A stretch of DNA of 43,304 nt from Methanoculleus thermophilus (GTDB lineage Archaea; Halobacteriota; Methanomicrobia; Methanomicrobiales; Methanoculleaceae). Position numbers and translations under genes: made by a program. Location: the NCBI RefSeq assembly GCF_001571405.1, contig NZ_BCNX01000017.1, positions 1 through 43,304 of the forward strand, given 5' to 3'. The notes beneath the pieces are model-generated. The model was given only the letters and a program-made list of their open reading frames with translations, made no database searches and was not told the origin of the DNA. This document shows, in pieces, positions 34,784 to 43,165 of this stretch (position 1 is its first letter; each line of letters begins with the position of its first letter).

Positions 34784-36637
34784 TCAGGCCGGGAGCACGT
34801 CGCCAGAGGCTCCGTCCACCGGTGCTCTCCCTGCTGCACGGAGGAGCGCGCGGAGTTCCGGGGAATGCGCAGCCCGGATGAGGGCGGCGACGCCGTCGTC
34901 TGCAGCGAGTTCCTTCCGGATCACGAGATCGTACGACTCGTAACCGAGCGGGGTGAACCGGAGCCCTGCTTCCCTGGCCATATGAGCCGTACAGACACCG
35001 GCGTCTGCGTTCCCACTGCTGATAGCAGCAACAACCGCACTATGCGTTCGTATCTCGTGACCATACCCGCTGATCCCCCCGGCATCGAGACCCTGCCCGT
35101 CCAGCCATTCATCAAAGAGTGTTCGTGCCGGCGTTCCCTTTGGACGGTTGACGAACCGCAACGATGCAAGATCGGCGGGATCAAGGTGCCCGGTCGAGGC
35201 GATCCCGAGTTCCGTCCGGGCTACCTGAAGTCGCAGGAGGTCCACGTCGGGCAGGAACCTGAGGACATGGTCGTTCCAGGCCGATCTGGTCTCCGGAAGA
35301 GCGACCGCTGCCGCATGGCAGGTGTTTCCCCGGAGAGCCAGCACCGCACCAATCGTCGAGGCGTTGCAGCAGTGGAGCAGGTAACCGGCATCCGCAAGGC
35401 AGTTTCCAAGTTCGCCGAGAGCAAGATCGCGCTGACCGACACAGATGAGCGTGCGGGCGATCGTGGCCGGAGGAACGGTGAGCCGGACACGCACCTCCTC
35501 GCCTGCCTCGATACCCTCTCGATCGGCAGGGATGTGAAGGTAGCCGTTCGCCCGGACAACCGCCATCTGGATACCCCCGCCCCGGGGATGCGGGGTCGCC
35601 CAGCAGGTGCCGGAGACTCTCCCGATCGAGACCGGAATAAACTCGTCAAATCCAAGATCGGACGCCAATCTCCGCGAGAGCCGGACGTCCAGCTCCTCGG
35701 CCTGAGGTGCTGAAAGCCCCCACCATTCAAGCAGGTTCCCGACGACCTCGCGGAGAATCGTCTGTGCCGCGACGGGATACCCGGGCATCCCGATGACCGG
35801 TTTGCCGTTGACCCTCGCAAGCAGCACCGGTTTTCCCGGTCGAACGGCGATACCGTGGAATATGATCTCTCCGAGCGCCTCGACGACCTCCCGGGAGTAA
35901 TCGCGGGTGCCGGCCGATGACCCCGCCGAGAGAATGACAAGGTCGTTCTCAACGAGGGCCTTCTCCAATGCCGGGCGAATCAGATCAGGGTCGTCAGGAA
36001 CAATACCGTAACGGCAGCAGGTCGCTCCCATCCGGGTGAGGTAGGCCTCCGCCATGAGGGTATTCGTCTCGATTGTCTGGCCGGGCGCCGGTGCTACACC
36101 GAGCGGGACGAGGTCGCTCCCCGTTGGGATAATGCCGATCCTGACCGATCTCACGCATACCCGGGTTATTCCGTAGGTCGCGAGCGCACCGATATCGAAC
36201 GACCGGATTCGATGACCTTTTGGGAGTACCAGTTCACCGGCTCGGATATCTTCGCCCGCATGCCGGACGTTCTGGCCGGATGAGGCAGATTTCCTGATCC
36301 AGGGTATGCCGCCATCATCCCAGGTATCCTCGATCATGACAACCGCATCAAAGGATGGAGGGATCAAATCCCCGGTATTAACCCGAGCATACTCAGTGAG
36401 AGGCAGCGGCCGCTGGTCCTGTGCTCCCAGCGTCTCCCTGCTCTTCACCGCGTATCCGTCGAACTTTGCTATATCGGTCTCCGGGACCGAATATGCTGCA
36501 TAAATGGGTTTAGCCGTCACTCTGTCGACAGCCTGGCGCAACGGCACGGTCTCGGCATGCTCCTCCGGAGGAAATGCCGCCCGCATAGCCGCAAGTGCTT
36601 CCGAAAGTGGCGTAAGGTTCAGGTACCGGCGTGGCAT
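34784..36637 (-). CDS. MoeA-PBP fusion, molybdopterin metal-insertion protein
   Basis: This is a 617-aa fusion. The N-terminal about 400 residues are MoeA, which inserts molybdenum or tungsten into molybdopterin: TDIAKFDGYAVKS, RVNTGDLIPPSFDAVVMIED, IGIIPTGSDLV, LSAGSSAGTRDYS and GKPVIGMPGYPVA. The C-terminal about 215 residues form a periplasmic-binding-protein-like domain (ARTLICVGQRDLALGELG to the end), as in the ligand-sensing PBP-like domain fused to some MoeA proteins. It may sense the metal oxyanion. ATG 36637 follows a GGAG Shine-Dalgarno, 15 bp after the TrmO-FmdE gene. It serves the fdhA-encoded enzyme next door, by inference. Confidence 0.9.
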   Translation of the reverse strand: MPRRYLNLTPLSEALAAMRAAFPPEEHAETVPLRQAVDRVTAKPIYAAYSVPETDIAKFDGYAVKSRETLGAQDQRPLPLTEYARVNTGDLIPPSFDAVVMIEDTWDDGGIPWIRKSASSGQNVRHAGEDIRAGELVLPKGHRIRSFDIGALATYGITRVCVRSVRIGIIPTGSDLVPLGVAPAPGQTIETNTLMAEAYLTRMGATCCRYGIVPDDPDLIRPALEKALVENDLVILSAGSSAGTRDYSREVVEALGEIIFHGIAVRPGKPVLLARVNGKPVIGMPGYPVAAQTILREVVGNLLEWWGLSAPQAEELDVRLSRRLASDLGFDEFIPVSIGRVSGTCWATPHPRGGGIQMAVVRANGYLHIPADREGIEAGEEVRVRLTVPPATIARTLICVGQRDLALGELGNCLADAGYLLHCCNASTIGAVLALRGNTCHAAAVALPETRSAWNDHVLRFLPDVDLLRLQVARTELGIASTGHLDPADLASLRFVNRPKGTPARTLFDEWLDGQGLDAGGISGYGHEIRTHSAVVAAISSGNADAGVCTAHMAREAGLRFTPLGYESYDLVIRKELAADDGVAALIRAAHSPELRALLRAAGRAPVDGASGDVLPA

Positions 36638-36652
36638 ATTAGACTCCAGAAA

Positions 36653-37474
36653 CTATGTCTCCAGCGGCTGCGCCGGAGAGCAGACGGCGCAGTCTAATAG
36701 CGATTCTTCGGGGCACGCAAGAATTTCATCGACGCTCTCGGGCACGGCACGAAGGTGGAAGATTACCTCCTCTTGTGGACTGGATACGCTATAGCGATCA
36801 TCTTTCGAGTATCGGAGCCGGCAGTTTCCCCGGCTTGCGCCGGTGATCCCGATGAGTGCATCGGAGATGCAAGGGTCAGCGCCGAGCACGACTGAGATCT
36901 GCGGCGCCCGTAGGTCGCTTTTGAGGGCGCGGGTTGCCGCCTCCGCGATCCGCACCGCAACCGCCACGCCCGGGCAGAGTTCCCCGTGATAGTTCATGGC
37001 CTCACGAATGAGGCCGGCCCGGTACTCTGCAGGACTCATCTTCAGGATCTTCTCCGTCCGGTCGTGGCCGGTCGCAGAGAAGACGCAGTCCCATCCTGCC
37101 TGGTAGGGCTTGATATCGATCACCGGCGTCCCGTCGATGAGGTCGACGTTTGCAAGCGCGAGAAATCGTCCATCTTGGATGCCGATCAGTCGAACCACCG
37201 AGATTGAGAGAGGGTTCGGCCGGGCAGGAGAACGAAGGGAAAAGACGCCTTTCTCCGGCAGGTCGCTCGAAACCTTCCGGGCCACTGCCCGCAGGACGTC
37301 GCGGTCGGCCTCATGCATCCAGCAGACGAGGATCAGGTGTGAGTTCTCCTCGATACCTGCGAGCCCCTCGGAGTATTGGGGAAGTATCTCAATCTCGGCG
37401 TCGACGCCCTGGACCGGCATATCACTGCGAGAGTGAATACTCGAATGCACGAATCCGATAGGAGAGAGCTCCAT
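36653..37474 (-). CDS. TrmO-like (TsaA/UPF0066) and FmdE-like domain fusion
   Basis: This is a 273-aa two-domain protein. Residues 1-135 match the TsaA/TrmO SAM-dependent methyltransferase domain, which methylates t6A37 in tRNA: LSPIGFVHSSI, GIEENSHLILVCWMHEADRD, KGVFSLRSPARPNPLSISVV and DGTPVIDIKPY. Residues about 150-273 match the FmdE domain: MNYHGELCPGVAVAVRIAEA, GADPCISDALIGITGASRG and a C-terminal CAVC. The TrmO landmarks are intact. The TATA box GTATAAATC (about 37497-37505) sits 26-28 bp from the ATG, predicting a leaderless mRNA. It lies between the FmdE gene and the MoeA fusion, so a role with molybdopterin enzymes or metal-ligand chemistry is more likely than tRNA modification. Confidence 0.85.
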   Translation of the reverse strand: MELSPIGFVHSSIHSRSDMPVQGVDAEIEILPQYSEGLAGIEENSHLILVCWMHEADRDVLRAVARKVSSDLPEKGVFSLRSPARPNPLSISVVRLIGIQDGRFLALANVDLIDGTPVIDIKPYQAGWDCVFSATGHDRTEKILKMSPAEYRAGLIREAMNYHGELCPGVAVAVRIAEAATRALKSDLRAPQISVVLGADPCISDALIGITGASRGNCRLRYSKDDRYSVSSPQEEVIFHLRAVPESVDEILACPEESLLDCAVCSPAQPLET

Positions 37475-37531
37475 GCGGTGCCTTCTATCTCAATAGATTT
37501 ATACCTCCCCAAAAGGGGGAGGAGCTCACGT

Positions 37532-38191
37532 TCAATATGCTATTTTTTCGTAATAGGACTGGGATCGGCAGTCTGAGCAAGCCCCATCGACGAGCAGGTG
37601 GTCGGGGACCATCTCACCGCATATGGAGCAGATTGCAGATTTCCACGGCCATTTCTGCGGTACTTTCACCCGCACCCGTTCGGCGGAGATGAATGCACGC
37701 CCTGCATCGAGGATCTCGTCAATCAACGCTGCACCCCGTTCTCTCGGGTCAAAGAGCGGGTCTTTCGTGAACCAGAGAGCAAACGTTGGATACTGCTCGA
37801 TCTTATCGCCGTCGACAAAGACCCGGATTCCATTTACGTATGGAGAGTCGGCAGGTCCGTTCATGGTGAGGGCGAACTTTCCGATCGGGAGCACCCGGAG
37901 ACGGTGATTGCCGATCGTACAGTGGGCAATCACCTGCAGGGCGTCCGGCAGACACTTCATGGTCTCGCAGACAGCGTAGATCTTCTCGCCCTTGGGTGGA
38001 TTCAGGAGTTCCAAGGCGTAGTCCACCATGTAGACCCCGACCAGGAGTCCGGGAGCTGCATAGGTATGAAAGTCGATACATCGCCGGAAGTGCTCAATCA
38101 ACTCTGGAGAGGTACCTTTTGATTTGAGCCTGGTCTCGATGTCGTCCCATGTGTGAGTCAGTCTCGGTTGCACGGGATAATGTTTGGTCAA
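37532..38191 (-). CDS. FmdE family protein with C-terminal zinc finger
   Basis: This 219-aa protein resembles FmdE, named for the molybdenum formylmethanofuran dehydrogenase operon but not a catalytic subunit of it. Landmarks are CIDFHTYAAPGLLVGVYMVD (in place of FHGHxCPGLxLGYRM), AVCETMKCLPDALQVIAHCT, GNHRLRVLPIGKFALTMN, and a C-terminal four-cysteine finger, CSICGEMV...CSDC. The start is uncertain: TTG 38191 gives the full frame, while GTG 38173 is an alternative. The minus-strand TATA-like ATTTATATATATTTTG (about 38238-38253) suits TTG 38191 with a leader of about 30 nt. It is the first gene of a four-gene minus-strand group divergent from fdhAB. Confidence 0.82.
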   Translation of the reverse strand: MTKHYPVQPRLTHTWDDIETRLKSKGTSPELIEHFRRCIDFHTYAAPGLLVGVYMVDYALELLNPPKGEKIYAVCETMKCLPDALQVIAHCTIGNHRLRVLPIGKFALTMNGPADSPYVNGIRVFVDGDKIEQYPTFALWFTKDPLFDPRERGAALIDEILDAGRAFISAERVRVKVPQKWPWKSAICSICGEMVPDHLLVDGACSDCRSQSYYEKIAY

Positions 38192-38490
38192 GGTTATTTG
38201 TAAATATTTTGGCTCTGTAAAATTTGTTCAATTAACAAAATATATATAAATATGACTTATTCCTTTTATTTTGCCATAAAACCTGATATGGCGCCTAAAC
38301 CACATGAGCAACCTGAGAATTAAATTTAAACTTGCCTGTAACAATTATACGCCATAATATTTCGATCGAAGTTAAATGAGTAAGTTTAAATTTATATACT
38401 ACGTAGTAAATGTAAAACTAATGGTGTGCGCATGTCTCTCTTTGGACATGCCGGCGACCGACGTTGAACGCAACAATTTGGAGAATGTGA
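38192..38490. promoter_or_regulatory. Divergent control region of fdhAB and the FmdE group
   Basis: This is 299 bp of unusually AT-rich DNA. The fdhA promoter is TTTATATA (38391-38398), predicting a start near 38422 and a leader of about 70 nt. A perfect 12-bp palindrome TACTACGTAGTA (38397-38408) abuts that box. AAATTTAAACTT (38322-38333) and AAGTTTAAATTT (38382-38393) are exact reverse complements about 48 bp apart, and the second runs into the TATA box. A further near-palindrome TTTGTT-CAATT-AACAAA (38223-38239) lies near the minus-strand promoter. No protein-coding frame is supported. Confidence 0.7.
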
Positions 38491-40560
38491 ATGGCTGAAA
38501 CCAATGGAAAACTGCGCTATGTTCCCACGACATGCCCATACTGCGGTGTAGGGTGTGGGCTCAACCTCGTGGTGAACGACGGCAAGCTTGTTGGGGTTGA
38601 GCCCAACAAGAGGTCCCCGATCAACGAAGGGAAACTCTGCCCCAAGGGGGCAACCTGCTGGGAGTTTGTCCAGAGTCCGGATCGGCTGACAAAGCCTCTC
38701 ATCAAGAGGAACGGCAAGTTTGAAGAAGCGACCTGGGATGAGGCGCTCGATCTCGTTGCCTCGAAGTTCAAGGAGATCTATGAGAAATATGGGCCTAAGT
38801 CCCTCGGTTTCCAGGTCTCGTGCCGGACCCCGAACGAGGAGTGCTACATCATGCAGAAACTCGCCCGGGTCGCCTTCAAGACCAACAACATAGACAACTG
38901 TGCCCGTATCTGCCACGGACCATCCGTCGCCGGACTCTCGCTCTCGTTCGGCTCCGGTGCCGCGACAAACCCATTCGAGGACGCCTTAAACGCCGATGTC
39001 ATCTTCCTTATCGGTGCAAACACTATTGAGGCACACCCACTCGCTGGCCGCCGGCTTGTCCAGGCAAAGAAGATGGGGAAGAAGATCATCGTCTGCGACC
39101 CGCGGTACACTCCCACGGCACGTCTGGCCGACGAGTACGTCCGCTACAACCCCTCGACGAACATCGCCCTGATCAACTCGATCATGTACTGGATCATCCA
39201 GCAGGATCTCCACGACAAGGAGTTCATCGAGAAGAGGACGACTGGATTTGAGGAACTGAAGAAGACCGTGGAGAAGTACGCCGACGTTGAGTCGATCACC
39301 GGTGTGCCCACCGAGCGGGTCAAGGAGATTGCCCGGATCTACGCCAGTGCAAAGAACGCAGTGATCATCTACTGCCTCGGCATCACGGAGCTCACGACCG
39401 GCACGGACAACGTTCGGTCGCTTGGAAACCTTGCCATGCTCACCGGCAACGTCGGGAGACCCGGAACTGGTGTCAACCCGCTCCGTGGCCAGAACAATGT
39501 GCAGGGCGCCTGCGACATGGGTGCCTACCCGAACGTCTTCTCCGGCTACCAGAAGTGCGAGGATGATGCCGTCAGGGCGCGTATGGAGGAACTCTGGGGC
39601 GTCACCGGACTTGCAAAAGAGTACGGCGCGACATTAATAGAGCAGATCAAGCAGTGCGGCGACCAGATCAAGGCAATGTATATCTTTGCGCTGAACCCGG
39701 TTGTCTCTTATCCGGATTCGAACCTCGTCATGCAGTCGCTTGAGAAACTCGACTTCCTTGTCGTGCAGGACATCTTCATGACCGAGACGGCGCAATATGC
39801 CGACGTCATCCTGCCCGGCGCATCGTTTGCCGAGAAGGATGGTACGTTCACCAGCGGTGAGCGGCGTGTCAACCGTATCCGCAAGGCCGTGGAGCCTCCG
39901 GGCGATGCAAAGGAAGACTGGCAGATCTTCGTCGAACTTGCCCACAAACTCGGGCTCAACGGTTTCGACTTCAACTCGCCGGAGGATATCTGGAACGACA
40001 TGCGGCGTGTCACCCCGTCGATGGCCGGTATCACCTACGCAAGGATGGAGAAACCGGAGTCTGTGCACTGGCCCTGCCCATCCGAGGACCACCCTGGAAC
40101 GCCCATCCTGCACCGCGAGAAGTTCGCTAACCCCGACGGCCTCGGACACTTCTTCGGCATCGAATATCGACCGCCTGCGGAGGTTGCCGACGAGGAGTAT
40201 CCGTTCACCCTGATGACCGGACGTCTGCTCTTCCACTACCACACCCGGACCCAGACCGGCCGGGCGAAGATCCTCCACCAGGAGGTGCCGGAAGCCTACG
40301 TGCAGATCAACACGGAGGACGCTGCGCGGCTGAATATCCTGAATGGTGAGAAGATCAGACTCGTAAGCCGGCGCGGACAGGCAGAGGCCCTTGCCAGGGT
40401 GACCGATGAGGTCGGGCCCGGTGTGCTGATGATGACGATGCACTTCGGTGGGGCTGGATCTGTGAACCAGCTGACGAACACCGCCCTCGACCCGCTCTCC
40501 AAGATGCCGGAGTTGAAGCACAGCGCTGTGAAGGTCGAGAAGATCACGGGGGTGCAGTGA
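38491..40560 (+). CDS. fdhA: Formate dehydrogenase alpha subunit (F420-type)
   Basis: This catalytic subunit oxidises formate to CO2 at a molybdopterin (or tungstopterin) centre and passes electrons to FdhB for F420 reduction. The N-terminal [4Fe-4S] motif CPYCGVGCGLN...CPKG is present. NIDNCARICHGPSVAGL holds the active-site cysteine followed by the conserved His, so this is a Cys, not a selenocysteine, enzyme. Pterin-guanine-dinucleotide contacts follow, and the C-terminal domain begins YPFTLMTGRLLFHYHTRTQTG. At 689 aa it matches the characterised methanogen FdhA. The Shine-Dalgarno is GGAG; the fdhB ATG is 1 bp after its stop. Confidence 0.97.
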   Translation: MAETNGKLRYVPTTCPYCGVGCGLNLVVNDGKLVGVEPNKRSPINEGKLCPKGATCWEFVQSPDRLTKPLIKRNGKFEEATWDEALDLVASKFKEIYEKYGPKSLGFQVSCRTPNEECYIMQKLARVAFKTNNIDNCARICHGPSVAGLSLSFGSGAATNPFEDALNADVIFLIGANTIEAHPLAGRRLVQAKKMGKKIIVCDPRYTPTARLADEYVRYNPSTNIALINSIMYWIIQQDLHDKEFIEKRTTGFEELKKTVEKYADVESITGVPTERVKEIARIYASAKNAVIIYCLGITELTTGTDNVRSLGNLAMLTGNVGRPGTGVNPLRGQNNVQGACDMGAYPNVFSGYQKCEDDAVRARMEELWGVTGLAKEYGATLIEQIKQCGDQIKAMYIFALNPVVSYPDSNLVMQSLEKLDFLVVQDIFMTETAQYADVILPGASFAEKDGTFTSGERRVNRIRKAVEPPGDAKEDWQIFVELAHKLGLNGFDFNSPEDIWNDMRRVTPSMAGITYARMEKPESVHWPCPSEDHPGTPILHREKFANPDGLGHFFGIEYRPPAEVADEEYPFTLMTGRLLFHYHTRTQTGRAKILHQEVPEAYVQINTEDAARLNILNGEKIRLVSRRGQAEALARVTDEVGPGVLMMTMHFGGAGSVNQLTNTALDPLSKMPELKHSAVKVEKITGVQ

Positions 40561-40561
40561 G

Positions 40562-41800
40562 ATGGTAGCAAAGGGAGATATGGTATACGCCTGGACAACG
40601 AGCCCCGAACTCGCCGAGGTGGCGGAGTGCGGCGGCGCGGTGACCGGGCTTCTCAAGTATGCCCTGGAGAACAATATCGTTGACGCCGTGCTGGCAGTGA
40701 AGAAGGGAGTGGACCTCTACGACGCTGTTCCCACGCTCATCACCGACCCGGCAGAGATCGGACAGACGGCAGGCTCGCTTCACTGCGGAACGCTCCTGCT
40801 CTCGAAACTGATCAAGAAGTACCTCGACGGCGCCGAGAACATGCGTATCGGGGTGACGGTCAAGGGCTGCGATGCAATGGGCATCTACGAGCTCGCGAAG
40901 CGCAACCAGGTCAACCTGGACAACATCCTGATGATCGGCGTCAACTGTGGTGGTTCGGTCAGCCCCGTCGCCGCCCGGAAGATGATTCGCGAGAAGTTCG
41001 GCGTTGACCCCGACGACGTCGTCAAGGAAGAGATCGACAAGGGCCAGTTCATCATCGTCACGAAGGACGGTCAGCACAAGGGCATCTCGATCGACGAACT
41101 CGAGGAAGAAGGCTACGGCCGCCGCAGCAACTGCCGCCGCTGCAAGATGAAGATCCCCCGCCAGGCCGATCTTGCCTGCGGAAACTGGGGTGTCATCGGT
41201 GACAAGGCCGGCAAGGCGACCTTCGTCGAGGTCTGCTCGGAGAAGGGGGCAAACCTCCTCGATGCAGCCGTGAAGGCCGGTGCAATCGCCTCCGAGCCCG
41301 CAAACCCGAAGGGCATCGAGATCCGCGGCAAGGTCGAGAACGCGATGCTCAAACTCGGCGACAAGTGGCGGGCGCGCTACTTCGGAGAGCTCGGCGATGG
41401 CAAGGAGCGCCTCCAGAAGATCATGGAGGACTCGAGCCGGTGCACCAAGTGCTACGCCTGTATCTCGAACTGCCCGATCTGCTACTGTGTCGAGTGCAGC
41501 ACGAAGAAGCCCTACCTGGTAGCGCCCGGCGTTCTCCCCGTGCCGTTCATGTTCCACCTGATCCGCTACGCTCACGTGGCTGACTCATGTGTCAACTGCG
41601 GCCAGTGTGAGGAGAACTGCCCGATGGAGATCGCGAACTCCCTCTATATGCACGCCCTGCAGACCGAGATGGAGAAGATGTTCGGCCACGTCCCGGGTGT
41701 GAACATGGATCTTCCAGTGCTTGCGCTCGTTGAGGAGCGGGCGGAGCGGGATCGGCTCACTGCAACCGGCGACGACCAGATCTTCGACATATTCAAGTAA
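40562..41800 (+). CDS. fdhB: Formate dehydrogenase beta subunit (F420-reducing)
   Basis: This 412-aa subunit carries FAD and iron-sulfur centres and reduces coenzyme F420. The N-terminal FrhB-like part (about 1-280) has the ECGGAVTGLLKYALEN start, GVTVKGCDAMGIYELA and the CRRCKMKIPRQADLACGNWG segment with several cysteines. The C-terminal part has two ferredoxin-like clusters, CTKCYACISNCPICYC (with extra cysteines) and CVNCGQCEENCPMEIAN. It overlaps nothing but starts 1 bp after fdhA, so it is co-translated as one operon. No formate transporter fdhC is present in the window. Confidence 0.97.
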   Translation: MVAKGDMVYAWTTSPELAEVAECGGAVTGLLKYALENNIVDAVLAVKKGVDLYDAVPTLITDPAEIGQTAGSLHCGTLLLSKLIKKYLDGAENMRIGVTVKGCDAMGIYELAKRNQVNLDNILMIGVNCGGSVSPVAARKMIREKFGVDPDDVVKEEIDKGQFIIVTKDGQHKGISIDELEEEGYGRRSNCRRCKMKIPRQADLACGNWGVIGDKAGKATFVEVCSEKGANLLDAAVKAGAIASEPANPKGIEIRGKVENAMLKLGDKWRARYFGELGDGKERLQKIMEDSSRCTKCYACISNCPICYCVECSTKKPYLVAPGVLPVPFMFHLIRYAHVADSCVNCGQCEENCPMEIANSLYMHALQTEMEKMFGHVPGVNMDLPVLALVEERAERDRLTATGDDQIFDIFK

Positions 41801-42315
41801 TCCCCTTGCCACGGCAGGCTGTGATGGGCTCGCGCCCGGAGCCTGACCGGACCCGGGGAGGGTCCAATCGGGTGTGTGATCGATCGTCGAAGAGCATCTT
41901 GAGTTCTATAAAAATCTGAAAGTGCCCGTGCCGGGGCACAAAAGAATTTGCCTGGGCAATACCCGGGGACGGACGGATTCCCCGATCCTCTCCCGCCCCG
42001 GGGTAGCCGGTAAAACCTCTTTTATACCGTTTTTCGACTCATGAGAATAAATGAGGTAAGCGGGATCGGATGGCCGAACTGCTGCAATACCTATGAGGTT
42101 CGTCTGTCCCTCATTGCCGTTCGTGACATAGAGAGGTGGTGTTGGGCAGAGCGTTCTCCGTAATCTCGGTAAGAGTTTACGACGCACCATATCAAACGCG
42201 ATCAAGGGACCGGCAGGATATAGTTCACCCCCGCAGATCTCTTATGGGATGACCGGCCCCACACCGGGCAGTGCCCGGTGCTCTCCGGGAATGCGTCAAT
42301 ACGATGTGAGGAAGC
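41801..42315. other. Intergenic region between fdhB and fdhD
   Basis: This is 515 bp without a convincing gene. It holds a TATA-like CTATAAAAATC (about 41905-41915), a short hairpin GTGCCC/GGGCAC (41922-41939), another box TTTATACC (42021-42028), and a strong 9-bp inverted repeat with 1-nt centre, CACCGGGCA-G-TGCCCGGTG (42262-42280), 36 bp before fdhD. A minus-strand open frame (41906-42205) and a plus-strand 40-codon frame (42041-42163) have no recognisable features. A non-coding RNA or regulated leader for fdhD is possible. Confidence 0.45.
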
Positions 42316-43050
42316 ATGTTCAAGAGAATTGCCTGTATCCGTATCGGTGGTGGAGAGATCGCCCGTGATGCCGCCGAGGAGACGCCGGTTGCGATCTTCG
42401 TCAATGGCCGCCACCTGACAACCGTGATCTTGAGCCCCGGTGGGTTTCAGGACTTCATCACTGGCTACCTCTATACCGAAGAGATCATCAAAAGCCCCGA
42501 TGAGATCGAGTCGGTCAGGATCGAGGAGAATAGGATCAGTGTCCTCACAAAGAATCCCTTCCGAAGGGGCACCGTAAAGAAGACCATCCTCTCCGGGTGC
42601 GGAGGGGCTGTCTCCTACATCGACACCCAGAAACTGCCCACAATCGACTCCGATCTCGCGGTCTCCATCCCCGAGATCGAGGCCGCCGTCGCTGCCCTTT
42701 CGGCGCCCGACCCGCTCGATGCGGTTTTGCTCGCCCTGGACGGCCGGCTCGTCGCCCGCTTCGAAGATCTCGACCGCCACAACGCACTCGACCGGGTCAT
42801 CGGCCGGGGACTCCAGGACAAACTCGACTTCTCCCGGATGGTCGCCGCCAGCACCGGGGCGATCACCTCCGAGATGGTCAGGAAGTGCCTGGTTGCCGGC
42901 ATCCCGGTGCTCGTCTCCACCGGCACGCCGACCGCGCTTGCCGTCGAGATCGCAGACGAGACGGGCCTATGCATCGTCGGTTCTGCCAGGACACCGGAGA
43001 TGGCGGTCTATACGCATCCGGAGAGGATTGTGGGGTGTAGCGGGGCGTAG
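42316..43050 (+). CDS. fdhD: Formate dehydrogenase accessory sulfurtransferase FdhD
   Basis: FdhD transfers sulfur from a cysteine desulfurase to the molybdenum cofactor of formate dehydrogenase, which activates the enzyme. The family landmarks are the LSPGGFQDFITGYLYTEEII region, the cysteine loop SGCGGAVSYID, RFEDLDRHNALDRVIG (usually EDxGRHNAxDKxxG) and VSTGTPTALAVEIADETGL. The cysteine loop has only one cysteine (CGGA), where E. coli FdhD has CxxC. The 244-aa length is a little under the usual 260-280. The ATG has GAGGAAGC upstream. It sits 515 bp after fdhB, so it likely has its own promoter. Confidence 0.93.
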   Translation: MFKRIACIRIGGGEIARDAAEETPVAIFVNGRHLTTVILSPGGFQDFITGYLYTEEIIKSPDEIESVRIEENRISVLTKNPFRRGTVKKTILSGCGGAVSYIDTQKLPTIDSDLAVSIPEIEAAVAALSAPDPLDAVLLALDGRLVARFEDLDRHNALDRVIGRGLQDKLDFSRMVAASTGAITSEMVRKCLVAGIPVLVSTGTPTALAVEIADETGLCIVGSARTPEMAVYTHPERIVGCSGA

Positions 43051-43060
43051 GGTGGGAAAC

Positions 43061-43165
43061 CTTTCGAAATTCTTCGAATTTTTCACTCTCTGATCCTACG
43101 AATCGCCGCACCTCGAAACTCTTCGAGTTTCTCAAGATCCGGTCCTTCGGACTCTCGCTCCTCCA
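43061..43165. repeat. Hairpin-repeat island C (short)
   Basis: This short island uses the same building blocks as A and B: AAATTC-TTC-GAATTT (43067-43081), GAAACTC-TTC-GAGTTTC (43115-43131) and GGTCC-TTC-GGAC (43141-43152), all with 3-nt GAA/TTC loops. The order and spacing differ from A and B, and the G-rich flanks are absent. It lies just after fdhD and overlaps the end of the truncated ZnuA-like frame. Confidence 0.8.

Noticed and set aside
38338-38343. TGTAAC half-site near the fdhA promoter as part of the small regulator's regulon
   Set aside because: It is a single half-site without a partner at the 10-12-bp spacing seen at 26017-26096; chance occurrence is likely in AT-rich DNA.
42041-42163. 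40-codon plus-strand frame beginning MRINEVSGIGW
   Set aside because: The TATA-like box lies only about 17 bp before the ATG, there is no Shine-Dalgarno and the product has no membrane helix or motif. It is kept only as a weak possibility.
41906-42205. 99-codon minus-strand frame between fdhB and fdhD
   Set aside because: No Shine-Dalgarno, no family resemblance; it spans promoter-like boxes and hairpins.
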